Shown piece by piece: positions 55,885 to 64,000 of a stretch of 64,000 bases of DNA. Source of the stretch: JABSQH01 sp965230015 (GTDB lineage: Bacteria > Actinomycetota > Acidimicrobiia > Acidimicrobiales > Ilumatobacteraceae); contig CBDDKF010000006.1 of assembly GCA_965230015.1 (NCBI GenBank), positions 124,001 through 188,000 of the forward strand, given 5' to 3'. The stretch's first letter is position 1; each line of letters starts with the position of its first letter. The notes under the pieces are model-generated. The model was not told the origin of the DNA. It did no database searches and saw nothing but the letters and a program-made list of their open reading frames with translations. Position numbers and translations under genes: made by a program.

Positions 55885-56834
55885 TCAGCGGCTCGCGCGA
55901 GCGACGAAGGTGGCGACGATGTAGGTGGCGTGGCGGTCGAGAGAGCCTCGTCCGCGGTCGTAGCGCATCGTCGTTCTCGGATCGGCGTGCGATGCAGCCT
56001 CTTGGACATCTCGGAGCGGGACACCGGCATCGAGGGCGGCGGTGATGAAGCTGTGCCGCAGGGAGTGCGGAGAGATCCGCTTGTCGATCCCGGCGGCCTT
56101 CGCCAACCGCTTCACAATGCGAGTCGCGGCGTGGCGGTCGAGACGCCTGGTCATGTCATGGTTCATGAAGATCGGCCCCTCGACTCGCTCGCCGATGTAC
56201 AGATCGAGCGCCCGAGCAGTGCGCGGCGCGAGTGGAATGGTGACGGTCTTGCCGCCCTTGCGGTGGACGAACAGCGTCCGGTGTCCGCGGTTCTGATCGA
56301 GGTCGTCGATGTCGGCGCCGAGGGCCTCGGAGATGCGCAGCCCGTTCAACGCCAGCAGACAGGCCAGCGCGTGATCGCGTCCGCCGCACAGACCGGCCTG
56401 GACGAGGAACCCGCCGAGTTCGTTGCGGTCCAAGCCGAGCGTGCTCGATTCGTAGTTCTGCTTCGGTCGGCGAACATGAGCTGCAGGGTTCCTGTCAAAG
56501 AGACGTTCTTCGGCGAGTAGGTGTAGAACCCGCAGATCGTCGACAAGCGCCGACCAATGGTCGCGGGTGCGAGCCCTTGGGTTTCGGACCAGCGGGCGTA
56601 CAGCTCGATGTGAGCGCGCTCGGCATCGAACACGGCGATGTCTCTCTGGTCGAGCCAGGCGATGAACTTCTTCAGATCGACGCGGTACGCCGTCATCGTT
56701 TGGCCGGAATAGCCGGCTAGGAAGCCCGCTATCGCACGGTTCAATCGTTGGCCGTCGGCATCGGCGTCGATGTGAACGAGTTCGCCGAACGAATCAGCAG
56801 CCGTCCTGGGTCGGATGATGGTGGTCGTGTGCAC
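55885..56834 (-). pseudogene. Tyrosine recombinase (XerC/D-like integrase), frameshifted
   Basis: The GTG at 56834 has SD GAGAGGAG seven bases upstream. The SAM-like core-binding domain (NRAIAGFLAGYSGQTMTAYR, then LAPATIGRRLSTICGFYTY) is followed by a frame change near 56515-56522; RLFDRNPAAHVRRPKQNYES continues in the next frame. The catalytic domain has Arg in LNGLRISEALG, HSLRHSFITAALD (His-x-x-Arg) and HADPRTTMRYDRGRG with the Tyr nucleophile. One indel would restore a 316-residue enzyme. It is divergent from the toxin-antitoxin-like pair. Confidence 0.82.
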
Positions 56835-56912
56835 AGCGGTGCTCCTCTCGTAGATGGATGAGGTCATCCAGCCGACCACTCCGAGAGCACGTCATCAAGG
56901 TAAGTTGATGTT

Positions 56913-57137
56913 GTGGATCCTGTGATCGTGGCGAGCGCACGCCGACACGGGATCCAAGACGACGACATGCTCCACGCCTACCGACACCCGATCCGAGTGT
57001 TCGACCTCGACGATCTCGACATGCTCATCGGCGCCGACACCGCTGGTCGGATGCTCGAGATCGGCGTCGCAACCGCTGAGGGCGTTGAGTTCATCGTTCA
57101 CGCAATGGCCGCCCGACCCAAGTTCCTGGAGACCTGA
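56913..57137 (+). CDS. Small toxin-like protein of a two-gene TA-type module
   Basis: 74 residues from a GTG. HGIQDDDMLHAYRHPIRVFD and FIVHAMAARPKFLE match a small family (DUF4258/BrnT-like layout) that precedes an HTH partner in many actinobacteria. The stop overlaps the next start (TGATG). Whether it is an active ribonuclease toxin has not been shown here. Confidence 0.72.
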   Translation: MDPVIVASARRHGIQDDDMLHAYRHPIRVFDLDDLDMLIGADTAGRMLEIGVATAEGVEFIVHAMAARPKFLET

Positions 57138-57409
57138 TGCCTCGTTCGATTCAAGAGATCCTCGACCACGCCGACGAACTCGCAAAGCGCTTCGAGGACT
57201 GCGAACCCGACCCCGCCGACGAGCGCCCCGTCGAGGAGTACCTACTCGAACGAGCCGCGCTGGCCCGGGCTCGCAGCGAACAACAGATCGTCGATGCGAT
57301 CACCGCCGCCCGCGCCAAGAACGTCCCATGGCAGCGCATCGGCGACCTCCTCGGCACATCAGCCCAAGCCGCCCAACAGCGCTACGGCGTTGTCGTCGAA
57401 ACCGGCTGA
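57137..57409 (+). CDS. Antitoxin-like helix-turn-helix protein
   Basis: 90 residues, coupled to the preceding gene. SIQEILDHADELAKRFEDCE gives an N-terminal helix. The C-terminal HTH (VPWQRIGDLLGTSAQAAQQRYG) is of the kind that checks whether a site can be bound. With the preceding gene it forms a probable type II toxin-antitoxin pair beside the recombinase. Confidence 0.72.
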   Translation: MPRSIQEILDHADELAKRFEDCEPDPADERPVEEYLLERAALARARSEQQIVDAITAARAKNVPWQRIGDLLGTSAQAAQQRYGVVVETG

Positions 57410-57450
57410 TATCGCTCGGGTGAACCCGAGCGCGAGGTGCCGAACCAGTG

Positions 57451-57715
57451 CGGTGTTCCGTTGACGGGATCGCCGGGATTATCGGGTGGGTGGAATTCCG
57501 CGTACGCCCTGGTGCCAGGAGCCCGTCAGTCTCGGCCGAGGTCTTGGGCGAGAGCGACGATGATGCCCGCGGAGATCGCCGAGGCGGTAGGCGTCTTTGT
57601 TACTGCATCACCTCTTCGACGAGCTAAGCGCCGTGCTGCTGGAGGGCGGTAGTGGACGCCGTCGATGTAGTCGACGGTGAACATGATGTGTCGGATCCCG
57701 TGGGTGTGGGCAGGT
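57451..57715 (-). pseudogene. Degraded duplicate of the VOC gene at 47422 with its 3' flank
   Basis: The flank GATCGCCGGGATTATCG at 57468-57484 is shared with 47378-47394, in the same alignment to CGGTGTTC at 57451/47361. Beyond it, minus-strand coding remnants read THGIRHIMFTVDYIDGV, matching THGIRRIMFAVDDIDGV of the intact gene, then break by indels and a stop. The start of the gene is missing. It shows a past duplication across about 10 kb. Confidence 0.78.
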
Positions 57716-57927
57716 CGATCCGATGGCCGGGCACCACAAACGGTTGGCAGCGGCGGTGTTGGTGCTTTGGTTCAGTTCCCGGGTTCGTGTCCCGAGGTTC
57801 GGACGTCGTGGAGCCCAAGGCGGGGCGTGTGGCCGACGTCGATCGGGCACCGTGAGGATTTCTGAACGCACCCGTGCGTTCTTTTCGCTGTACTCCCGGA
57901 AACCCGCACTGCACCGTGGAGCCCCAC
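57716..57927. other. Intergenic region before the collagen-propeller gene, nothing certain
   Basis: Between the VOC remnant and the ATG at 57928 no conserved reading frame is visible. The array box (CAWCKT six bases before ATG) is absent here; CACCGT occurs ten bases before. Confidence 0.4.
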
Positions 57928-59652
57928 ATGCACACGCCACCTCGCCATCTTCCCCGGGCAACTTCCGCAGGTGTTCGCTCTGAACGCAGCAGACGCCCGC
58001 ATGGTCGGCGATCACCGACGACGCTCGCGGTCGCCGGTGCCGTCGTGATCAGCGCCCTCGTCGCCGGCTTGGCGGTGCGAGCCGCGACCGACGACGAGGG
58101 ATCGATGTTCGTGGCGATGTCGCCGTGCCGCCTGGCCGACACGCGACCCGAGCCCGATCGGGTCGGCTCGATCGACGCGCTCGGTCCGCAAGGGACCGCA
58201 ACGTTCCAGGCCACCGGCGACAACGGTGAGTGTTCCGACATCCCCCGCGCAGCGACCGGTGTGTCGCTGAACGTCACCGCCGTCGCCCCAACCGAGCAGA
58301 CCTTCCTCACCATCTGGCCCGACGGCGAGCGCCCGCTCGCCTCCAACCTGAACCCGGGTCCCGGTCAGTCCCCGATCCCCAACGCCGTCGTCACCTCGTT
58401 GTCGGACAGCGGGTCGTTCCAGGTGTTCAACTGGACCGGTGAGGTCGACGTGGTGGTCGACGTCAACGGCTACTTCCTCCCCGCGGTGGGAGCCGGCGAC
58501 GCCGGAGCTCAGGGCCCCGCGGGCCCGGCCGGTCCCGCCGGTGCCCAGGGTCCCGCCGGTGCCCAGGGCCCCGCTGGCCCGCCAGGAGACGACGGACCCG
58601 CCGGTGCGCCAGGACCGACCGGCGAGCAAGGTCCAGCCGGACCACCAGGAGACGACGGCCCCGCCGGACCACCTGGAAGCGACGGCGCGCCAGGACCAGC
58701 CGGACCACAAGGACCAGCGGGAGCGGACGGCGCGCAAGGACCGGCAGGACCGGCAGGGTCGGCGAATCGCATCAGCGACGAACAGATCGCCACCCTGCGC
58801 TGGGACCAAGACCCAGGACGCACCGCCATCGTCCCCGTCGGCGACAGCCCGGAGGCGGTGGCCTTTGACGGCGCCAACATCTGGGTCACCTACGCGTTCT
58901 CCAACGATGTGTCGGTCATCGACCCGGCGACCAACACCGTCACCGCCACCATCCCCGTCGGCACCGGCTCGCTTGGGGTGGCCTTTGACGGCACCAACAT
59001 CTGGGTCACCAACGCCAGCTCGGACAACGTGTCGGTCATCGACCCGGCCACCAACACCGTCACCGCCACCATCGACGTCGGCGACAACCCGCGTGGAGTG
59101 GCCTTTGACGGCACCAACATCTGGATTACCAACGCCAACTCGGACAATGTGTCGGTCATCGACCCGGCGACCAACACCGTCACCGCCACCATCGACGTCG
59201 GCACCGCCCCGTTTGGGGTGGCCTTCGACGGCACCAACATCTGGGTCACCAACACCGGCTCGGACAATGTGTCGGTCATCGACCCGGCGACCAACACCGT
59301 CACCGCCACCATCGACGTCGGCGACAACCCGTTTGGGGTGGCCTTCGACGGCACCAACATCTGGGTCACCAACACCGGCTCGGACAATGTGTCGGTCATC
59401 GACCCGGCGACCAACACCGTCACCGCCACCATCGACGTCGGCGACAACCCGTTTGGCGTGGCCTTCGACGGCACCAACATCTGGGTCACCAACGCCGTGT
59501 CGGACAATGTGTCGGTCATCGACCAAGCCACTAACACCGTCACCGCCACCATCGACGTCGGCGACAACCCGTTTGGCGTGGCCTTTGACGGCACCAACAT
59601 CTGGGTCGCCAACGCCAGCTCGGACAACGTGTCGAAACTCCTGCCTCGCTGA
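57928..59652 (+). CDS. Ninth surface-family protein: constant-like domain, 28-triplet collagen stalk, seven-unit beta-propeller
   Basis: About 574 residues from the ATG at 57928. A signal anchor (TLAVAGAVVISALVAGLAV) and a divergent relative of the constant domain (CRLADTRPEPD to VVVDVNGYF, residues about 75-195) are followed by 28 uninterrupted Gly-X-Y triplets (58501-58760) rich in GPA, GPP and GDD. The rest is seven 40-residue YVTN-type repeats (GVAFDGTNIWVTN..., VSVIDPATNTVTATIDVG), enough to close a seven-bladed propeller, ending KLLPR. No anchoring motif at the C-terminus. It probably projects a propeller head from the cell on a triple-helical stalk. Confidence 0.85.
   Translation: MHTPPRHLPRATSAGVRSERSRRPHGRRSPTTLAVAGAVVISALVAGLAVRAATDDEGSMFVAMSPCRLADTRPEPDRVGSIDALGPQGTATFQATGDNGECSDIPRAATGVSLNVTAVAPTEQTFLTIWPDGERPLASNLNPGPGQSPIPNAVVTSLSDSGSFQVFNWTGEVDVVVDVNGYFLPAVGAGDAGAQGPAGPAGPAGAQGPAGAQGPAGPPGDDGPAGAPGPTGEQGPAGPPGDDGPAGPPGSDGAPGPAGPQGPAGADGAQGPAGPAGSANRISDEQIATLRWDQDPGRTAIVPVGDSPEAVAFDGANIWVTYAFSNDVSVIDPATNTVTATIPVGTGSLGVAFDGTNIWVTNASSDNVSVIDPATNTVTATIDVGDNPRGVAFDGTNIWITNANSDNVSVIDPATNTVTATIDVGTAPFGVAFDGTNIWVTNTGSDNVSVIDPATNTVTATIDVGDNPFGVAFDGTNIWVTNTGSDNVSVIDPATNTVTATIDVGDNPFGVAFDGTNIWVTNAVSDNVSVIDQATNTVTATIDVGDNPFGVAFDGTNIWVANASSDNVSKLLPR
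58501..58760 (+). repeat. Collagen-like Gly-X-Y coding repeat
   Basis: 28 consecutive triplets; the DNA uses recurring 9- to 18-mers such as GGACCAGCCGGACCA, so length change by slippage is easy. Confidence 0.85.
58861..59640 (+). repeat. Tandem 120-bp coding repeat (6.5 units)
   Basis: Each unit encodes one 40-residue propeller blade. Units starting at 59221, 59341 and 59461 are almost identical in DNA (a handful of differences), while the first is the most diverged. Identity at synonymous sites shows recent expansion or homogenisation. Confidence 0.9.
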
Positions 59653-59847
59653 CCCCAACCACAGCCCGAACGCGCAGACGACTGAGAGTGACCGGTAATG
59701 CGCGTCGGCGACGGCGCTCCCACCCATCCGATAGCCGGCACGTTGCGCACACCGACCCGAGTGATAGCGCGCGCCGCCGGGAGTCGTCGAGCGAACGCGC
59801 CCGATCTCGTCCACTTGATACGCCTTCCAGGGGCTGAGCGTGACGAG

Positions 59848-60264
59848 TCAGTCGCGATCGAAGATCGACGGCCGCTCGCCGAATACGGCCACGGCCTGCC
59901 GGAGCGGCACCAGATCGCCGCCGCGTCCTTCGGCGGCGGCCAGGGCGTCTTCGGCGACACGGCGGGTCTCGCTCAGTTCGTCGCGTAGCGCCGCGTTCTC
60001 CACTTCGAGCTGCATCACTCGCCGAATGCCCTCGAGGTTGAGCCCCTCGTCGGTGAGCTGCGAAATGCGTCGGAGCAGTGCGATGTCGGCATCGGAGTAG
60101 CGCCGGTTGCCGCCTTGCGTACGCGCAGGGGTCACCAAGCCGCGACGCTCGTAGATGCGCAACGTCTGCGGGTGCATGCCGGCCAGCTCGGCGGCCACCG
60201 AGATCACATACACGGCGTGCGTCGCCGAGCGTTCGATCCGTTGGTTGCTGCGATCTGTGCTCAT
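59848..60264 (-). CDS. hspR: Heat-shock repressor HspR (MerR-type)
   Basis: 138 residues. VYVISVAAELAGMHPQTLRI and YERRGLVTPARTQGGNRRYS form the MerR-like winged helix; a coiled-coil and tail follow. It represses the dnaK operon and usually clpB by binding HAIR sites with DnaK as co-repressor. The ATG overlaps the dnaJ stop (ATGA). Last gene of the dnaK-grpE-dnaJ-hspR operon. A HAIR-like site is seen at 814-834. Confidence 0.94.
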   Translation of the reverse strand: MSTDRSNQRIERSATHAVYVISVAAELAGMHPQTLRIYERRGLVTPARTQGGNRRYSDADIALLRRISQLTDEGLNLEGIRRVMQLEVENAALRDELSETRRVAEDALAAAEGRGGDLVPLRQAVAVFGERPSIFDRD

Positions 60265-61403
60265 GCCAGCGATGCCCTCGGGTTCACGGTAGTCGCCTCC
60301 GCCAGCTGTTCGAGTGCCGCCCGTTGCTCGTCGGTGAGATCGGTCGGTACCTGCACGTTGACGGTGACGATCAGGTCGCCGGTGGCCGACGACGTGTCGA
60401 TGCCGCGTGCCTTCACCCGGTGCCGGCTGCCACTTGGCGTCCCTGGCTTCAGCCGTAGCGTGACGCGCGAGCCGTCGAGCGTCGGAACATCGATCTCACC
60501 GCCGAGCGCCGCCTCGGCGTACGTCACCGGAACGGCGACGGTCAGGTTGTTGCCCTGCCGGCCGAACATCTGGTGCGGCATCACGGTGAGTTCGACGAGC
60601 AGGTCGCCGGCCGGACCGCCGTTGCGTCCCGGTCCGCCACGTCCCTTGAGACGGATCGTCTGACCGTCTTTCACGCCCGCGGGGATACGCGTCTTGACCT
60701 CGCGCTGGCGCTTCTCGACTCCACCGCCGTGGCAGGTCGGGCACGGGTCGTCGATCCGCACGCCCTTGCCCTGGCAGACGCGGCACGGCGAGGAGAACGA
60801 GAACAAGCCCTGGTTGTCGTCGACCACGCCGCGACCGCCGCAGTTCGAACAGATCGTCGGACTGGTGCCGGGCCGGGCGCCAGAGCCGCCGCAGTTGGAG
60901 CACTGGGCATCGGTCGTGAGGTACAGCGTGGTGGTGATTCCGGAAACGGCGTCTTCGAAGTCGATCGTGAGGTGCGCGGTGATGTCGTCGCCGCGCCGCG
61001 GGCCGACACCCGCCGGCCCGTTCGCTCCACCGGGCGCAGGACCCCCGCGCCCGCCACGTCCGAAGAGGTTGCCGAACAGGTCGCCGAGGCCGCCGCCGTC
61101 GTCGCCGACGTTGAACCGGAAGCCACCTTGACCACCGCCGGGTGCGCCGCCCATCCCGCCGAGGGGACCCATCTGACGCACCTCGTCGTACTCGGCGCGC
61201 TTGTCCTCGTCGCCGAGCACGTCGTAGGCGGCCGACACCTCCTTGAAACGCTCCTCAGCAGCGGAGTCGCCAGGGTTCTTGTCGGGGTGCAAATCGCGGG
61301 CGAGCTTGCGATACGCCTTGGTGATGTCTTTCGCCGAGGCATCGTCGTCGACGCCGAGGATCTTGTAGTAGTCGGTCTCGAACCACTCTCGTTGGGGAGC
61401 CAT
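60261..61403 (-). CDS. dnaJ: Co-chaperone DnaJ
   Basis: 380 residues. J domain YYKILGVDDDASAKDITKAY with HPD in DLHPDKNPGD; Gly/Phe-rich region (GGMGGAPGGGQGGFRF); four zinc motifs CSNCGGSG, CSNCGGRG, CRVCQGKG, CPTCHGGG; and the C-terminal substrate domain. It activates DnaK ATPase and holds unfolded clients. A complete type I DnaJ; 84 bp separate it from grpE. Confidence 0.96.
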   Translation of the reverse strand: MAPQREWFETDYYKILGVDDDASAKDITKAYRKLARDLHPDKNPGDSAAEERFKEVSAAYDVLGDEDKRAEYDEVRQMGPLGGMGGAPGGGQGGFRFNVGDDGGGLGDLFGNLFGRGGRGGPAPGGANGPAGVGPRRGDDITAHLTIDFEDAVSGITTTLYLTTDAQCSNCGGSGARPGTSPTICSNCGGRGVVDDNQGLFSFSSPCRVCQGKGVRIDDPCPTCHGGGVEKRQREVKTRIPAGVKDGQTIRLKGRGGPGRNGGPAGDLLVELTVMPHQMFGRQGNNLTVAVPVTYAEAALGGEIDVPTLDGSRVTLRLKPGTPSGSRHRVKARGIDTSSATGDLIVTVNVQVPTDLTDEQRAALEQLAEATTVNPRASLA

Positions 61404-61487
61404 CGTCGGTCACCTCCTCCGGTGCACTATCGGTTTGCTCCTGGCCGGCCACCACGGTGGTCGCCGGCCACACGCCGGCTGTGGGCG

Positions 61488-62108
61488 CTAGTCGGTTGTT
61501 TTCACCATCGCCGCGCGCAGCACCTTGCCCTTCCACAGGTAGCCACTGCGCAACACCTCGGCGACGGTCGGCTCGCCGCCGCCCGCCGGTTCGTGGGCGA
61601 CCGCTTCGGCCACCTCGGGGTCGAACGGCGCGCCGTCGAGGTTGACGAGCTCGAGCCCTTGCTTCTTCAGCTCCACCAGCATCTGGTTGAGCAGCGGACC
61701 GACCTCGTCGGGGTGGCGCAAGTACGCGGCCTCGGCGGCGTCGAGCACCGGCAGCAGCGCTTCGGCAAGCCGTCCGGTCGCCCGGTCGGCATCGGCCTGC
61801 GCTTGGGTTTGCATTCGGCGCCGGTAGTTGTCGAAGTCGGCCTGCACGCGCTGCGCCAACGCCCGATACTCCTCGCGCTCGGTGAGCAGCGCCTCGACGT
61901 CGACATCGGAGAAGTCGGGTGCCACGGCGTCGAACTCGTCGAGATCATCGACGTCGGCGATGTCGCCATCGCCGGTGCCGGCGGTGTGTGGTGGTGACGC
62001 CGCCGACGCGGCACCGGGGGCGGGCCGCGGCATCGACGACGTGATGTCGTCGATTTCGCTGGCCCGCTCGGTGCCGTCGTCGGGTGCGCCGATCGTGTTG
62101 TCGGTCAT
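61488..62108 (-). CDS. grpE: Nucleotide exchange factor GrpE
   Basis: 206 residues from the ATG at 62108 (MTDNTIGAPDD); an in-frame start at 62207 overlaps dnaK and was rejected. Acidic disordered N-terminus, long helix (LLTEREEYRALAQRVQADFD with NYRRRMQTQ), then the beta domain with LPVLDAAEAA and EVLRSGYLWKGKVLRAAMV. It releases ADP from DnaK. 28 bp downstream of dnaK. Confidence 0.95.
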   Translation of the reverse strand: MTDNTIGAPDDGTERASEIDDITSSMPRPAPGAASAASPPHTAGTGDGDIADVDDLDEFDAVAPDFSDVDVEALLTEREEYRALAQRVQADFDNYRRRMQTQAQADADRATGRLAEALLPVLDAAEAAYLRHPDEVGPLLNQMLVELKKQGLELVNLDGAPFDPEVAEAVAHEPAGGGEPTVAEVLRSGYLWKGKVLRAAMVKTTD

Positions 62109-62136
62109 GTCGCCGCCTTGCGCGTCGCGCTCGACG

Positions 62137-63993
<1,857 letters not shown>

Positions 63994-64000
63994 GGGGGCT

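Noticed and set aside
58861..59640. CRISPR or satellite DNA
   Set aside because: The 120-bp repeats are in frame and encode propeller blades.

Overview
The window is high-GC DNA with actinobacterial gene content: a dnaK-grpE-dnaJ-hspR operon, a clpB preceded by an HspR/HAIR-like box, TAnnnT-type and apparently leaderless promoters, and many GTG starts. Surface proteins of the 'DTR...SNLN...VVDVxGYY' type and the overall gene set suggest the Acidimicrobiia (Ilumatobacter-like). That placement is inference; no rRNA or marker tree is available here.

Layout. 1-744: 5' part of clpB (minus). 820-1695: heme-dependent N-demethylase-like gene. 1754-8162 and 11079-13385: eight minus-strand paralogues encoding secreted or membrane-anchored proteins. 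Each has a nearly constant N-terminal half, a short collagen-like or coiled-coil linker and one of three C-terminal domain types. A Baeyer-Villiger monooxygenase-esterase fusion (8450-11020) interrupts the array. 13476-15913: a sulfotransferase and a cNMP-binding flavoprotein, both apparently frameshifted. 16017-27581: mostly clean housekeeping and accessory genes (SNF2 helicase plus SWIM protein, DUF1697, rhodanese, cupin, LysM-NlpC/P60 hydrolase, DUF1203, cobalt-type nitrile hydratase with activator, Tat-lipoprotein dioxygenase-like protein). 27785-40629: a MoxR / DUF58 / transglutaminase / giant Ig-repeat protein / FHA-FtsK-like locus, resembling the bifidobacterial PFNA cluster in gene content and carrying many frameshifts. 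40852-57409: an accessory region with an ECF sigma factor, five VOC proteins, an ISL3-family IS with an 8-bp target duplication, an IS110 element with a candidate bridge RNA, two ArsR-SRPBCC modules, a broken tyrosine recombinase and a toxin-antitoxin-like pair. 57928-59652: a ninth member of the surface family, with a long collagen-like stalk and a seven-unit beta-propeller made of near-identical 120-bp DNA repeats. 59848-63993: hspR, dnaJ, grpE, dnaK.

How it fits together. HspR, encoded at the right end, probably represses both the dnaK operon and clpB, about 59 kb away at the left end. The intervening DNA is dominated by cell-surface functions: the constant/variable secreted family, the transglutaminase/Ig-repeat locus and a peptidoglycan hydrolase. 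Mobile elements, degraded duplicates and small detoxification-type operons lie to the right. The most unusual system is the surface-protein array. Its constant segments are almost identical at the DNA level, its C-terminal domains are exchanged, its linkers can change length by slippage, every member has a conserved box at a fixed distance from the start codon, and palindromic repeats with compensatory changes sit upstream of two members.
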